From Akkermansia sp. (lineage in GTDB: Bacteria; Verrucomicrobiota; Verrucomicrobiia; Verrucomicrobiales; Akkermansiaceae): a stretch of 42,853 nt of DNA. Position numbers and translations under genes: made by a program. Positions 16,085-25,301 of this stretch are shown piece by piece (position 1 is the stretch's first letter; each line of letters begins with the position of its first letter). The DNA lies in contig JAFZGW010000006.1 in NCBI GenBank assembly GCA_017555205.1, positions 1-42,853 on the forward strand. The letters are read 5' to 3'. The notes below the pieces were generated by a model that made no database searches, was not told the origin of the DNA, and worked only from the letters and a program-made list of their open reading frames with translations.

Positions 16085-17187
16085 CCGTCACTATGGAAAT
16101 GCTCGGCTGGAATGCCGACCTCGCCGCCGCTTTTGCGGCTCTGGAGCACAAAGACTGGTACCCCGCTCGTATCATTCGCGAAACAAAAATCAACTTCACA
16201 GTCATTGCCAAGGGCAAGGGCGATCATGAGGTCGTACTCAGCGGCAAGGTGTGGCATGATGCCGTGAGCGATGCCGACCTGCCAACCGTGGGTGATTGGG
16301 TGGCCGTTGACCCGGGTCAGGGTAAGGATTTACCTGTTATCCGCGCTATGCTGCCGCGCCGTAACCGTTTCTCTCGCAAGGCACCGGGAAAGAGCTGTGC
16401 CGAGCAGGTTATCGGTACCAATATCGATATGGTCGTGGTGGTGACAGATGCTGACAGCGACTATAATTTACGCCGAATTGAGCGCTACCTGACCCTCATT
16501 CGCAAATGCGGGGCGAAGCCGGTTGTTCTTATTAACAAGGCTGATATCGTATCCGAAGAGCGCATGCAGCAGGCTTGCGCTGAAGTCTCGGCTTTAGGGG
16601 TAGAAGTTTACCCCATTGTGGCACATTGGAAAAAGGGATACCCCAAGTACCTGCGCCGTGTACCCAAGGGAACAACCATTACCGTGGTCGGTTCCTCCGG
16701 CGTGGGTAAAAGTACTTTCGTAAATTCCTTGCTGGGTGATGAGTGGCTCGAAACCGGCGGTGTGAATGCCGTCACCGGCAAGGGACGCCATACGACGGTG
16801 GCCCGTGAACTCGTTGTGTTGCCCGGAGGCGGTGTGCTCATTGACAACCCCGGTATGCGTGAAATCCAGATGTGGACCGACGTTGCAACCTTGCGCGCTC
16901 AGTTCGATGATTTGAGTGCGTTGGCCGATGAATGCCGGTTCGCTGATTGTTCTCACCGAAAAGATGCCGGTTGTGCGATTCGCGCCGCTCTCGAGTCCGG
17001 TACTCTGTCTCCCGAGCGTTACGAGCATTTCCTGAATCTCGATGCCGAAATCGCTGAGCTGGAACGCCGTTCCGCTAAGCGCCAGATGACTCTCGAACGC
17101 GTTTCTCGCCGCGAAAAACGTAATACAATGCGCAATCGTGATGACCGCGACGACTTGAAGCGTGATTTGCATCCAAACAGGCATTGA
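16081..17187 (+). CDS. rsgA: Small-subunit biogenesis GTPase RsgA
   Basis: The 368-residue GTPase is circularly permuted as in RsgA/YjeQ: an N-terminal OB-fold (about 20-95), then G4 INKADI near 158-163, G1 GSSGVGKST near 204, and G3 DNPGMRE near 255. A C-terminal zinc knuckle follows: CRFADCSH ending with GCAIRAAL (290-308). RsgA tests maturation of the 30S decoding site. The start overlaps the coaB stop; Met at residue 5 is an alternative start. It ends 98 nt before the helicase promoter. Confidence 0.93.
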   Translation: MTVTMEMLGWNADLAAAFAALEHKDWYPARIIRETKINFTVIAKGKGDHEVVLSGKVWHDAVSDADLPTVGDWVAVDPGQGKDLPVIRAMLPRRNRFSRKAPGKSCAEQVIGTNIDMVVVVTDADSDYNLRRIERYLTLIRKCGAKPVVLINKADIVSEERMQQACAEVSALGVEVYPIVAHWKKGYPKYLRRVPKGTTITVVGSSGVGKSTFVNSLLGDEWLETGGVNAVTGKGRHTTVARELVVLPGGGVLIDNPGMREIQMWTDVATLRAQFDDLSALADECRFADCSHRKDAGCAIRAALESGTLSPERYEHFLNLDAEIAELERRSAKRQMTLERVSRREKRNTMRNRDDRDDLKRDLHPNRH

Positions 17188-17214
17188 TTCACTACGTGAA
17201 GCCATCTTTTGCGC

Positions 17215-17256
17215 TTATTTTCAGCTCATTTTCGCTGTTTAATCTCCTGAAAATAA
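17215..17256. repeat. 10-bp inverted repeat upstream of the helicase promoter
   Basis: TTATTTTCAG (17215-17224) is perfectly complementary to CTGAAAATAA (17247-17256), 22 nt apart, followed by a run of nine A. It ends 30 nt before the -35 box. Lacking a U-tract on either strand, it fits an operator or UP-like element better than a terminator. Confidence 0.45.
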
Positions 17257-17285
17257 AAAAAAATCAAAAAAGTGGTCTTGGGAAC

Positions 17286-17314
17286 TTGAAAAGTTTTGTG
17301 TAGTGTGGTAGTAT
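17286..17314 (+). promoter_or_regulatory. Promoter of the Snf2 helicase leader
   Basis: TTGAAA (17286-17291), a 17-nt spacer and TAGTAT (17309-17314). An ATG (17321) follows after 6 bases, at the predicted transcription start, while the helicase ATG is at 17394. Confidence 0.6.
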
Positions 17315-17320
17315 TTAAAC

Positions 17321-17413
17321 ATGGACGCCTTGCGCACACGCGGCGCGGATTATACCCGCGAGGCAAGGTGTCAAACGTCAGAAAGCTCGTCACATGTTAA
17401 GTTCTGCTCTTAA
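17321..17413 (+). CDS. Possible leaderless leader peptide of 30 codons
   Basis: ATG 17321 lies at the predicted start of transcription, as for coaB and lpxA. It opens a 30-codon frame (MDALRTRGADYTREAR at its start, ending VKFCS) that stops at 17411-17413, 17 nt beyond the helicase ATG and in another frame. Its codons run through the strong hairpin at 17324-17372. If translated, ribosomes would melt the hairpin and end beside the helicase start, allowing coupled translation. It may equally be a chance frame; no database evidence. Confidence 0.3.
   Translation: MDALRTRGADYTREARCQTSESSSHVKFCS
17324..17372 (+). promoter_or_regulatory. Strong hairpin in the helicase 5' leader
   Basis: GACGCCTTGC (17324-17333) pairs with GCAAGGTGTC (17363-17372) as ten base pairs with one G-U. 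Inside, CGCGG (17344-17348) pairs with CCGCG (17356-17360). It starts 3 nt after the predicted mRNA 5' end. It could stabilise the mRNA or regulate translation; no U-tract follows, so it is not an attenuator of the usual kind. Confidence 0.5.
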
Positions 17414-20400
17414 TCCCGATCGCGCCACTCTCAACTTCCTCAACGCCTATTCAGAGGAAGTGCGTAACGAAGGTGAAAAGCTCCAGAAAGATGGAGCCGT
17501 TACGCAAATTTTCGGCAACCACCTTTTCATTCAGGGAAGGGTGGAGACCCGCCATGGTATATTCCGCACCAGTTTGCGTTTGCAGGGTAACCGCTGGTAT
17601 GGTTCCGCAACCGCTGACGATGAAGATGTGGCAGGGGCATGTCTCATCGCTACGATGATTGAGCGCATGTACCGTGGTACCAGCATGCCCGAGAGCCCCA
17701 ATGAGCTCAATGAAATTCCCCTGACTGACCTCTTGGAAGAGAAGTTGGATCGTGACCTCGACCAAAAGGAAATTGACTTTGTTACCAAGCTGGAGAAGCG
17801 CTATCGCCGTTTCGCCATCGAGCAGGAAATCCATGACCACGACCTCGTGCGTCTGAACCCCCGCTGGGATATCACGGGCTACGAGGCTCTTGAGCTTTGG
17901 CCTACCCCGCCCCGCAATATCCTTGAATTCTGGAACTATATCGCTTATGCCTTCACCAAGAAGCGTATCAGCTACCCGGATTTCATGAGCGTGGTGACTG
18001 ACCTCGAGAAGGTTCAGCGTAAAATCAGCGAGTGGGAGCGCGAGAAAGAAATCGGTACTTGGTACAACCGAATTCAGAGCGTGAACGAGCGCCCTCCCCA
18101 GCCCCCGCGCCATTCCATGCACATACGCCTTGTTTCGACTATTAACGAGGCTCGTTTTGAGTTCCGATATACGGATAAGGATGACTGGACACCCATCCGC
18201 GAGCGTTCTCAGCTGGATGAGTTGCTGGGTGAGTACTTACACGGTGCTTTGAAGACAGATCCGCAGACGGACATCCTGCTCAATGTGTTGCGTGACTATG
18301 CAGATCGTGAGGATACAGTAATACTTGACCTCGATAAAGAGTCTGCCTGTTGTGTGATGAACCGCCTGTTCCACCAGCCGGCGCTCAAGGGCTATCTCGT
18401 CAACCTCGATGAATGCTACTTCAAGGTAGTTAAGGAGCCGCTGAAGTGGATTTGTATAGATGACCCCATCGTACCTGATTGCTATGGCTTGCAGCTTGTA
18501 ACCGCTGCCGGTGTACATGTAACCCACTCGGTGCGCCAGCTCCCCGGTCAGGTTGAGCTTTATCAGTCGGATGAAACCGTATTCCCCGGGCCTCCTAAGT
18601 GGTTGGAGAGCACCGAGGTGGAGCCTCGTTACTCCATTCCCAAAACGGTGATTGACAGCTTGGACGGTGTGGAATTCCTGCGCAAGATCGGTGCCTCCCT
18701 GCCGCCCAGTATGGAGGAACGCGTGGTGGACATCGAAATGAAGCCAACCTTCAGCATGAAGATTGTGCGAGGTCTGACCAGTGCCGATACTGAGCACGTT
18801 CTGCTTGAGGTTACCGCTCAGGATGATCCCGGTCGCCGTAAGGAGCGCTTGGGCAAGGACGATTGGGAGCTTGTGGAGCAGGCTCCGGTGAAAGACCGCA
18901 CCTTGCTGCGCTTCATTCGTGACTATCTCTACCCCATTCCCGGCTTGCTCGAGGAGATGAATTTCACCTACGATATGCCGCTGGTTGCCTTTAAGAGCCG
19001 CATTACCAAGCAATTCCCCGAAAAGTTTGCTGAATGGGCAAAGAATATTCCCGATACCATCAAAATCGAGATGGACGAAAATCTCAAGTCCTTGCTTGCA
19101 GACCCCGTTGCTGCGGCTATTCGATTTGAGGTGGTTAACCAGGAAATTGACTGGTTTGACCTGCGCGTTGTGATTGATGTGGAGGGTGTAACACTGACCA
19201 AGGAGCAAATCCGCGCTCTGGTTTCCGCTCGCGGCGGTTATGTGCGTATGGATGACGGTCGCTGGATGCGCTTGGAGATTAAGCTCGATGATGCACAGCG
19301 AGATGCCGTTACCAAGCTTGGTCTTGACCCCTTCGATTTGTCGGGCGAGACCCACCGCATGCACGCCTTGCAGCTGGCTGACCCGCGCGCAGCCGAGGTG
19401 TTTGACCCCAAGGCCTGGCAGCGTATTAAGGAGCGCACTGCCGAAATTAAGATTGACGTGAAGCCCGATGTGCCCACCGCTCTACAGGCAACTCTGCGCC
19501 CGTACCAGATTGATGGTTTCCATTTCCTTGCATATTTGGCCGTCAATGGTTTCGGTGGTATTCTGGCTGACGATATGGGCTTGGGTAAAACCATTCAGTC
19601 TATCACTTACGTGCTTTGGTTGCGCGAGGACTTCATTCGCAACAACAAGCAAGGTCGCAAGAAGGTGACCATTCCGCCGGTGCTCATTGTTTGCCCCAAG
19701 TCAGTGCTTGATGTGTGGGCCAGTGAAACCGAGAAATTTGCCCCCGGGGTACGAGTACTCGTTATCCGCAACAAGGAGCAGGCAGACGTTGAGGCTATAC
19801 AGCGCGACTACGACATGGTGGTTATCAACTATGCTCAGCTGCGCGTGTGCGGCGAACAGGTAAATGCCATTAAATGGCTCACCGTCATTCTCGACGAAGG
19901 GCAGCAGATTAAGAACCCCGATTCGAAAGCTGCTAAGGCCGCTCGTGAGCTCACCGCTTACAACCGATTGGTACTTTCCGGTACTCCCATCGAAAACCGC
20001 CTGCTGGATATGTGGTCACTCATGGCGTTCGCCATGCCCGGTGTGCTGGGTAGTCGTGCTTACTTTAAGAAGCGTTTCGACAAGCGCAAGGACTCCCAGA
20101 GCCAGAACCGCTTGGCTGCTCGCCTTAAGCCCTTCCTGCTGCGCCGTACCAAGCAACAGGTGGCTAAGGATTTGCCGCCGCGTACCGAAGAGGAAGTATA
20201 CGCCAAGATGGAGGGTATACAGCGCCAGCTCTACAAGGCAGAACTGCGCCGTATTCAGAAAGCTCTGCTCGGTGTCGATTCCGACGAGTCGGTCAAGAAG
20301 AACTCTTTCGCTATTCTTCAGGGGCTCATGCGCTTGCGCCAGATTTGCTGTCACCCCGGTTTGGTGGACAAGAAGTACGCCGGCGAAAGCAGTGCCAAGC

Positions 20401-20939
20401 TGAATGCTCTCTTCTACCTGCTTGACCAGCTGCGGGATGAGGGGCATAAGGTGCTGGTGTTCTCGCAGTTCGTCTCGATGCTTGACATCATTAAGGCTAA
20501 GCTCGAGGCCGACAGCCGTCCATTCAATTACCTTACCGGTGCAACGAAGGATCGTAAGGCTGAAATCGAGAAGTTCCAGACCACCAAGGAGCCCAGCGTC
20601 TTCCTGCTTTCTCTGAAAGCCGGTGGTGCCGGTCTTAACCTTACTTCGGCTTCTTACGTCATTCTGTATGATCCCTGGTGGAACCCCGCTGTGGAAAGTC
20701 AGGCTATTGACCGAACACACCGAATCGGCCAGAAGAACAAGGTTATTGCCTATCGTCTGCTTACCCGAGATTCCGTGGAAGAGAAGATTCGCGTGCTGCA
20801 ACACCAGAAGAATCAGCTCGTAACCAACGTGCTTGGTGATGAGGGCTTTGCCTCCAGTCTCGACCTCAACGACCTGCAGTTCATTCTTGCTCACGGTGGC
20901 GATGATACGGACGATGATATGCCCGTGATAGATGCCTGA
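17394..20939 (+). CDS. Snf2/SWI2-family DEAD-like helicase
   Basis: The 1181-residue protein carries a complete bacterial Snf2 motor in its last 500 residues: Walker A DDMGLGKTIQS near 726, DEGQ (variant of DEAH) near 834, SGTPIEN near 862, then the second lobe with VFSQFVSMLD near 1023, SLKAGGAGLNLT near 1075 and the arginine-finger DRTHRIGQ near 1104. The first 650 residues are a long region without a domain I recognise; no SWIM zinc finger is evident. Such proteins translocate on double-stranded DNA, for example to recycle RNA polymerase or in repair. It is monocistronic, ending at a bidirectional terminator. Confidence 0.9.
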   Translation: MLSSALNPDRATLNFLNAYSEEVRNEGEKLQKDGAVTQIFGNHLFIQGRVETRHGIFRTSLRLQGNRWYGSATADDEDVAGACLIATMIERMYRGTSMPESPNELNEIPLTDLLEEKLDRDLDQKEIDFVTKLEKRYRRFAIEQEIHDHDLVRLNPRWDITGYEALELWPTPPRNILEFWNYIAYAFTKKRISYPDFMSVVTDLEKVQRKISEWEREKEIGTWYNRIQSVNERPPQPPRHSMHIRLVSTINEARFEFRYTDKDDWTPIRERSQLDELLGEYLHGALKTDPQTDILLNVLRDYADREDTVILDLDKESACCVMNRLFHQPALKGYLVNLDECYFKVVKEPLKWICIDDPIVPDCYGLQLVTAAGVHVTHSVRQLPGQVELYQSDETVFPGPPKWLESTEVEPRYSIPKTVIDSLDGVEFLRKIGASLPPSMEERVVDIEMKPTFSMKIVRGLTSADTEHVLLEVTAQDDPGRRKERLGKDDWELVEQAPVKDRTLLRFIRDYLYPIPGLLEEMNFTYDMPLVAFKSRITKQFPEKFAEWAKNIPDTIKIEMDENLKSLLADPVAAAIRFEVVNQEIDWFDLRVVIDVEGVTLTKEQIRALVSARGGYVRMDDGRWMRLEIKLDDAQRDAVTKLGLDPFDLSGETHRMHALQLADPRAAEVFDPKAWQRIKERTAEIKIDVKPDVPTALQATLRPYQIDGFHFLAYLAVNGFGGILADDMGLGKTIQSITYVLWLREDFIRNNKQGRKKVTIPPVLIVCPKSVLDVWASETEKFAPGVRVLVIRNKEQADVEAIQRDYDMVVINYAQLRVCGEQVNAIKWLTVILDEGQQIKNPDSKAAKAARELTAYNRLVLSGTPIENRLLDMWSLMAFAMPGVLGSRAYFKKRFDKRKDSQSQNRLAARLKPFLLRRTKQQVAKDLPPRTEEEVYAKMEGIQRQLYKAELRRIQKALLGVDSDESVKKNSFAILQGLMRLRQICCHPGLVDKKYAGESSAKLNALFYLLDQLRDEGHKVLVFSQFVSMLDIIKAKLEADSRPFNYLTGATKDRKAEIEKFQTTKEPSVFLLSLKAGGAGLNLTSASYVILYDPWWNPAVESQAIDRTHRIGQKNKVIAYRLLTRDSVEEKIRVLQHQKNQLVTNVLGDEGFASSLDLNDLQFILAHGGDDTDDDMPVIDA

Positions 20940-20970
20940 TAAAACACGGCTCGCTGAAAATATAAAACGG

Positions 20971-21008
20971 AAAGCCCCCTGCGCTCAAATCGAGGTGCAG
21001 GGGGCTTT
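20971..21008. terminator. Bidirectional terminator between convergent genes
   Basis: AAAGCCCCCTGC (20971-20982) pairs perfectly with GCAGGGGGCTTT (20997-21008), a 12-bp stem with flanking A on one side and T on the other. It serves the helicase on the plus strand and the men operon on the minus strand. Confidence 0.88.
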
Positions 21009-21031
21009 TCGATATTAACTACCGGGCAGCT

Positions 21032-21742
21032 TTATTTCGAATCGCGGGCTGTGCTGTCAGCCTGCTTATTCTTTTTGCCGGGGAGGGCGGGCATCTTACC
21101 GTAACTCAGGCAGCCCTTACGGCAGGCGGCAATGCACGACATACAGCCTATGCAGTTGGGGTGGCGCACAAATTCGGTGTTGGCAACATCGATATTCATG
21201 GGGCAGGCGCGGGTGCATTGTCCGCAGTTACCGCATGCGCCGGTGTCTCGTTTGATGCTGAAGATGCGTAGTACACTCCAAAGCCCCTGGCGAGCACCGC
21301 CGGTGCAGAAGTAGTTGCAGAATGGGCGCTTTACAAACAGGCTGACAATCAAAAATAAGCCAACGACGCCGGAGGCAGCTGTCAGAATATCACCGTGCAG
21401 CAGTCGGTTGAAGTTGTGCGGTCCTTTCAGCAGCGCGAAACTGATGCTCCATGTTGCTGCCAGAAAGTAGAAAACGTAGCGGCTGAGCTGGAGGTAGCGC
21501 TGCGCTCTCTGTGGTACATGGATTTGCGGTAGGCGAAGCAGCCGCCCAAGCTTCCACATCCAATCCTGTGTGCTACCCAAGGGGCACACCCAACCACAGA
21601 AGAATACACCAATCAACAGAGCCGCCGGTAGCAGCCAAGAAGAAAATAATTTGGTGGATACACCAAGAATCACCGCGGTCAGAAAGCTAATTTGCACGAT
21701 GATGCGTAACCATTGCACGCGTTTTGCTATTTGTTGTTTCAT
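21032..21742 (-). CDS. Membrane-bound 4Fe-4S ferredoxin, NapH/MauN-like
   Basis: The 236-residue protein has about four or five membrane helices with conserved cysteine pairs at their ends: CGWVCPLG near 49-56 and FCNYFCTGGA near 141-150. Two ferredoxin motifs follow, CGNCGQCTRACP near 176-187 and CIGCMSCIAACRKGC near 201-215. This is the NapH/YccM/MauN polyferredoxin pattern, which moves electrons between the quinone pool and soluble or periplasmic partners. It is the last gene of the menaquinone operon, 37 nt after menC, which suits a quinone-linked role. The partner enzyme is not in the window. Confidence 0.8.
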   Translation of the reverse strand: MKQQIAKRVQWLRIIVQISFLTAVILGVSTKLFSSWLLPAALLIGVFFCGWVCPLGSTQDWMWKLGRLLRLPQIHVPQRAQRYLQLSRYVFYFLAATWSISFALLKGPHNFNRLLHGDILTAASGVVGLFLIVSLFVKRPFCNYFCTGGARQGLWSVLRIFSIKRDTGACGNCGQCTRACPMNIDVANTEFVRHPNCIGCMSCIAACRKGCLSYGKMPALPGKKNKQADSTARDSK

Positions 21743-21779
21743 GATTTATTGGGCGGATTGTTCAAAGTAAATGATTTGC

Positions 21780-22814
21780 TTATGGTAATAGGGTATTTGA
21801 GTAGAAAAGCTGAGTCCCGTGCAGCCTGACGGGGTGCGGAGTGTCGTCTGTGAACAGGTTGCCGGTACCTAAGCCCTGTAGTTTACCCGGTGAGATGTAG
21901 GCGCACCACTCGGCCAGAGCTGTTAGGCCGATGTGGCTTTCCAGCGCTGAGTTTATCCACCAGTCAATACCTCGCTGCTCTGCTAGTTTAATCAGATGTT
22001 CCGCCGCTATCAAACCGCCGTGCAATGAGGGCTTTAGAACGATGGCTTGTGGGCGGATGATGTCGAGCATCTGTTCGTGATTGGGGCAGGAAATCAGTTC
22101 TTCATCCAGAGCAATGGGCAGGGGGCTATGGCGACATAGCTCTGCCATAGCCTGCCATTGACCGGGGCGTAGGGGCTGCTCTATGTAGCTGACCCCCGCA
22201 TCGGCCAGTGCGGCTAATTTGTGGGCGGCTTCTTGTGGTGAAAATGCCCCGTTTGCGTCCACTCGAATTTCTGCTTGCGGAAAGATTTTGTGCGCTGTTT
22301 TCAGCAGTTCCAGTTCTCGGGCGAAAGGAAGAGCCCCTACCTTAAGTTTCAGGCAAGAGAAACCCGCGTCTATACCGCGCTGCATAGCTGCCAGCATAGT
22401 GTCGATATCCGCCATCCAGATGAGATGATGAATGGGAATACCCACTTCGCCGCGAGCAAAAGGTGTATCCCACCGTGCTTGCCCGGGGCGAAGCGAACCC
22501 AACAGCGCGCATTCCAGCCCGAATTGAATAGCTGAGGGGGCAGAAATACCGCATAAGCCGCCCCTCTGTTCGGACTGTGAACACCAAAAAATCAGCTCCT
22601 CTTCCGTTGGTTCCGGCAGCAGCCCGGGCATGGTGCAACATTCACCATAGCCCGAGCCTTCTGCGGTACGAGCCTCTATTATGTAAGTCACTCGCTCCGC
22701 CAGAGCCCCGCGAGAAGTTGCCGCCGGTTGTCTGAAGTGCAGCACCCGCCGCTCCCAATGCAGCGTAAACGGCTTGGGAAACTGCATGAGCGGTGCTGCA
22801 TCAATGCGGGGCAT
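21780..22814 (-). CDS. menC: o-Succinylbenzoate synthase
   Basis: The 344-residue enolase-superfamily protein has the muconate-lactonizing barrel residues in order: KLKVG near 154-158 (catalytic Lys), RVDANGAF near 181, YIEQPL near 211, LDEEL near 236 and VLKPSL near 258. These support metal binding and syn-elimination of SHCHC to o-succinylbenzoate. Sequence alone does not separate MenC from related racemases, but the position directly after menD and menB settles it. It begins 23 nt after the menB stop; Met10 is an alternative start. Confidence 0.88.
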   Translation of the reverse strand: MPRIDAAPLMQFPKPFTLHWERRVLHFRQPAATSRGALAERVTYIIEARTAEGSGYGECCTMPGLLPEPTEEELIFWCSQSEQRGGLCGISAPSAIQFGLECALLGSLRPGQARWDTPFARGEVGIPIHHLIWMADIDTMLAAMQRGIDAGFSCLKLKVGALPFARELELLKTAHKIFPQAEIRVDANGAFSPQEAAHKLAALADAGVSYIEQPLRPGQWQAMAELCRHSPLPIALDEELISCPNHEQMLDIIRPQAIVLKPSLHGGLIAAEHLIKLAEQRGIDWWINSALESHIGLTALAEWCAYISPGKLQGLGTGNLFTDDTPHPVRLHGTQLFYSNTLLP

Positions 22815-22837
22815 GGTGGCTGAGTCGCTGGTCGATT

Positions 22838-23656
22838 TTACGGCATTTTGGGATACTTGCTGAAATCGGGCTTGCGCTTTTCGAGGAATGCGCGTGAGCC
22901 CTCATGCGCTTCGTCGCACATATAGAAGAGCATGGTGGCGTCCCCGGCCAATTCCTGTATACCGGCTTGCCCGTCGAGTTCGGCATTCAGACCGGCCTTA
23001 ATCATGCGCAGGGCAATGGGGGAGTGCATCATCATCTCTTCTGCCCACTGCACATATTCGTCTTCGAGCTGAGCCAAGGGCACAACCTTATTGACAAGCC
23101 CCATGTCGAGAGCCTCCTGCGCGTTGTACTTGCGGCAAAGGAACCAGATTTCGCGTGTCTTCTTCTGGCCGATACAGCGTGCCATGTATGAGGCGCCGAA
23201 GCCGGCATCGAAACTGCCGACACGGGGGCCGGTCTGACCGAAAATGGCGTTTTCGGAGGCGATGGAGAGGTCGCATACAACGTGCAGCACATGACCGCCG
23301 CCGATGGCAAAACCGTTCACTGCTGCAATGACCGGTTTAGGAAGGGAGCGTATTTGCTTCTGTACATCCAAGACGGAAAGTCGAGGTACACCGCCTTTAT
23401 CCATATAACCGCCGTAACCCTTAACATTCATATCGCCGCCGGCGCAGAATGCAACATCTCCGGCTCCGGTCAGCACGACTACGGCTACATCCTGCATTTC
23501 ACGGCAGAGGTAGAGTGCATCGCTCATCTCAGCCGTGGTAAGGGGGGTGAAGGCGTTGCGATAACGCTCACGATTGATAGTGATTCGGGCGATTCCGCCG
23601 TATTGTTCGAAGAGGATTTCTTCGTACTGCTTGATGGTTTTCCACTCGCGTTTCAT
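22838..23656 (-). CDS. menB: 1,4-Dihydroxy-2-naphthoyl-CoA synthase
   Basis: The 272-residue crotonase-fold enzyme closes the naphthoquinone ring from o-succinylbenzoyl-Co[18 protein letters not shown] near 71-87 is the oxyanion-hole segment with the MenB-specific insert, [12 protein letters not shown] near 114 the second hole strand, and [18 protein letters not shown] near 142 contains the MenB Asp/Ser region. It starts 3 nt after the menD stop, so translation is probably coupled. The C-terminus [16 protein letters not shown] is typical of the family. Confidence 0.95.
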   Translation of the reverse strand: MKREWKTIKQYEEILFEQYGGIARITINRERYRNAFTPLTTAEMSDALYLCREMQDVAVVVLTGAGDVAFCAGGDMNVKGYGGYMDKGGVPRLSVLDVQKQIRSLPKPVIAAVNGFAIGGGHVLHVVCDLSIASENAIFGQTGPRVGSFDAGFGASYMARCIGQKKTREIWFLCRKYNAQEALDMGLVNKVVPLAQLEDEYVQWAEEMMMHSPIALRMIKAGLNAELDGQAGIQELAGDATMLFYMCDEAHEGSRAFLEKRKPDFSKYPKMP

Positions 23657-23659
23657 GGT

Positions 23660-25264
23660 TCAGTATTGTGCGTAAAATTGTTTAAGTAGGTCGGCATCTG
23701 CTACACTGTCGGTCATAGCCTCCACGAGGATGGGGCGATTACCTGGCGTGGTAAGGGCGGCCAGAGCCGCGGGCCAGTCATATTCATTCCGTACGGCCAG
23801 ATATTCAAAACCGCAGCTTTGAGCCCAAGCTGCTGCTGTGGCTTGGTGGGCGCCGTTGACCAATGGGTGCTCCGGGGTGGGAATCAGGTCGAATATGCCA
23901 CCGCCGCCGTTGTTGAGCAATAAGATTCGCACATGGGCCGGGATGCCTTGCAGCCACAGGGCGTTCATGTCGTAGAAGAATGAGAGGTCGCCGCAAATGA
24001 TAAACTGCGGGCGGGAATCCCCCATCGCAAAGCCGAGAGCCGTAGAGAGCGAACCTTCGATGCCATTTACACCACGATTGCACTCAACTTGCGTATTCTC
24101 CGGCAGGGGATAGAGCTGTGCAAAACGCACGGCTGAGCTGTTGGCCAAGTGTAGCACGCTGTTGGTTGGCATGGCGCCGATGAGCTCCCCCACCAGCTGC
24201 ATGCCGCTGTAGGGAAATTGCGGTACGGGAACCGGTTGAAGCCAACGCTCGGCGTAGCTCTCATCGCCCTCTTCGGCAAAGGCCGCCAGCAGCTCCCACA
24301 GCTCGGCCGGGGCTCCCTCAATTACGCGTGTCAGGCAACAGAAGGTGTCAACAACCGCCCCGTCTTCGCAGATGTGCCAGTGCTCCTTAGGTGGGGTGTC
24401 TCGCAGCAACGATTTCAGACGTTTGGATACAATACAACCACCGTAGGTAATGAGCAGGTCGGGGCTCAAGTCTGCACTTGGTTGTGGGCCGATTACGCTG
24501 TCCGGCTGAGTGATGGCAATAGCGGTGTTGCACAGGTGCTCGCCAATGACGGCAAAGGCTTTTTCTGTGGCAAGGGTAGGGGGGAGTTCCTCATCTTGCG
24601 GCAGTTGCCCCAGCAGGATGAGCCGGCGCGGGCTGTTTGCCACGGTGTCCAGCAACTCGGTCTCTTCATCTGCATTCATCTTTGCCAGTTCCGTGCGGCG
24701 AATGACTCTCGGGGTAGGCAGGGGCTGAGTCGTGGTGCCGAACAGCGGTTCGCTGAGCGGTAGATTGATGTGCACCGGGCCACCGGCGCGGTGGTACAGT
24801 TCCAACATCGCTTCGTTTAGCAATCGATTACGGTGCCAAGCGGCTGCCGCCTCCTCAGGTATTTGCACGCTCATGCGGCACAGTTTGCCGAAAGCTTCCG
24901 GTTGAGGTATGGTTTGGCCGTCCTGCTGCCCAATCCAGCTCGCGGGTCTGTCCGCCGAAATGACGAGCAGCGGTAGTTGCCTGTAATAGGCTTCTGCTAC
25001 AGCCGGGTGCAGGTTCAGAAGCGCCGAGCCTGAGGTGACGCATACTGCCACGGGAGCTTGTGCTTGTGCTGCCCATCCGCAAGCTGTAAAACCGGCGCTG
25101 CGCTCATCTGTCGCCCCGCGTAGTTCGAAGTCCGGTAGCGCTGCCAAGGTCGCCACGATGGGCGAATTGCGACTGCCGGGGCATGCCACGCAGCGCGTGA
25201 TTCCGTGCGCGCGCATAAGGGCTACCAGTTCTCGGACGGATGCTGAGTTACAGATTTCTGCCAT
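23660..25264 (-). CDS. menD: SEPHCHC synthase, thiamine-diphosphate dependent
   Basis: The 534-residue enzyme adds a succinyl semialdehyde unit from 2-oxoglutarate to isochorismate. N-terminal ThDP Pyr domain: CPGSRNSPI near 24 and DERSAGFTACGWA near 54, containing the glutamate that activates ThDP. The C-terminal PP domain shows GDLSFFYDMNALWL near 424 and LNNGGGGIFDLIP near 450, a MenD signature. The length is normal. First gene of menD-menB-menC plus a ferredoxin; the promoter -10 ends 8 nt before the ATG. menF, menE, menA and the rest of the pathway are not in the window. Confidence 0.95.
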   Translation of the reverse strand: MAEICNSASVRELVALMRAHGITRCVACPGSRNSPIVATLAALPDFELRGATDERSAGFTACGWAAQAQAPVAVCVTSGSALLNLHPAVAEAYYRQLPLLVISADRPASWIGQQDGQTIPQPEAFGKLCRMSVQIPEEAAAAWHRNRLLNEAMLELYHRAGGPVHINLPLSEPLFGTTTQPLPTPRVIRRTELAKMNADEETELLDTVANSPRRLILLGQLPQDEELPPTLATEKAFAVIGEHLCNTAIAITQPDSVIGPQPSADLSPDLLITYGGCIVSKRLKSLLRDTPPKEHWHICEDGAVVDTFCCLTRVIEGAPAELWELLAAFAEEGDESYAERWLQPVPVPQFPYSGMQLVGELIGAMPTNSVLHLANSSAVRFAQLYPLPENTQVECNRGVNGIEGSLSTALGFAMGDSRPQFIICGDLSFFYDMNALWLQGIPAHVRILLLNNGGGGIFDLIPTPEHPLVNGAHQATAAAWAQSCGFEYLAVRNEYDWPAALAALTTPGNRPILVEAMTDSVADADLLKQFYAQY

Positions 25265-25272
25265 ACGTCATC

Positions 25273-25301
25273 ATTTTATCACACCGCATTTCCAAGCGCA
25301 A
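25273..25301 (-). promoter_or_regulatory. Promoter of the men operon, predicted leaderless
   Basis: Minus-strand TTGCGC (25301-25296), a 17-nt spacer and TAAAAT (25278-25273) end 8 nt before the menD ATG at 25264. No room for a Shine-Dalgarno sequence remains on such a transcript. Confidence 0.55.
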
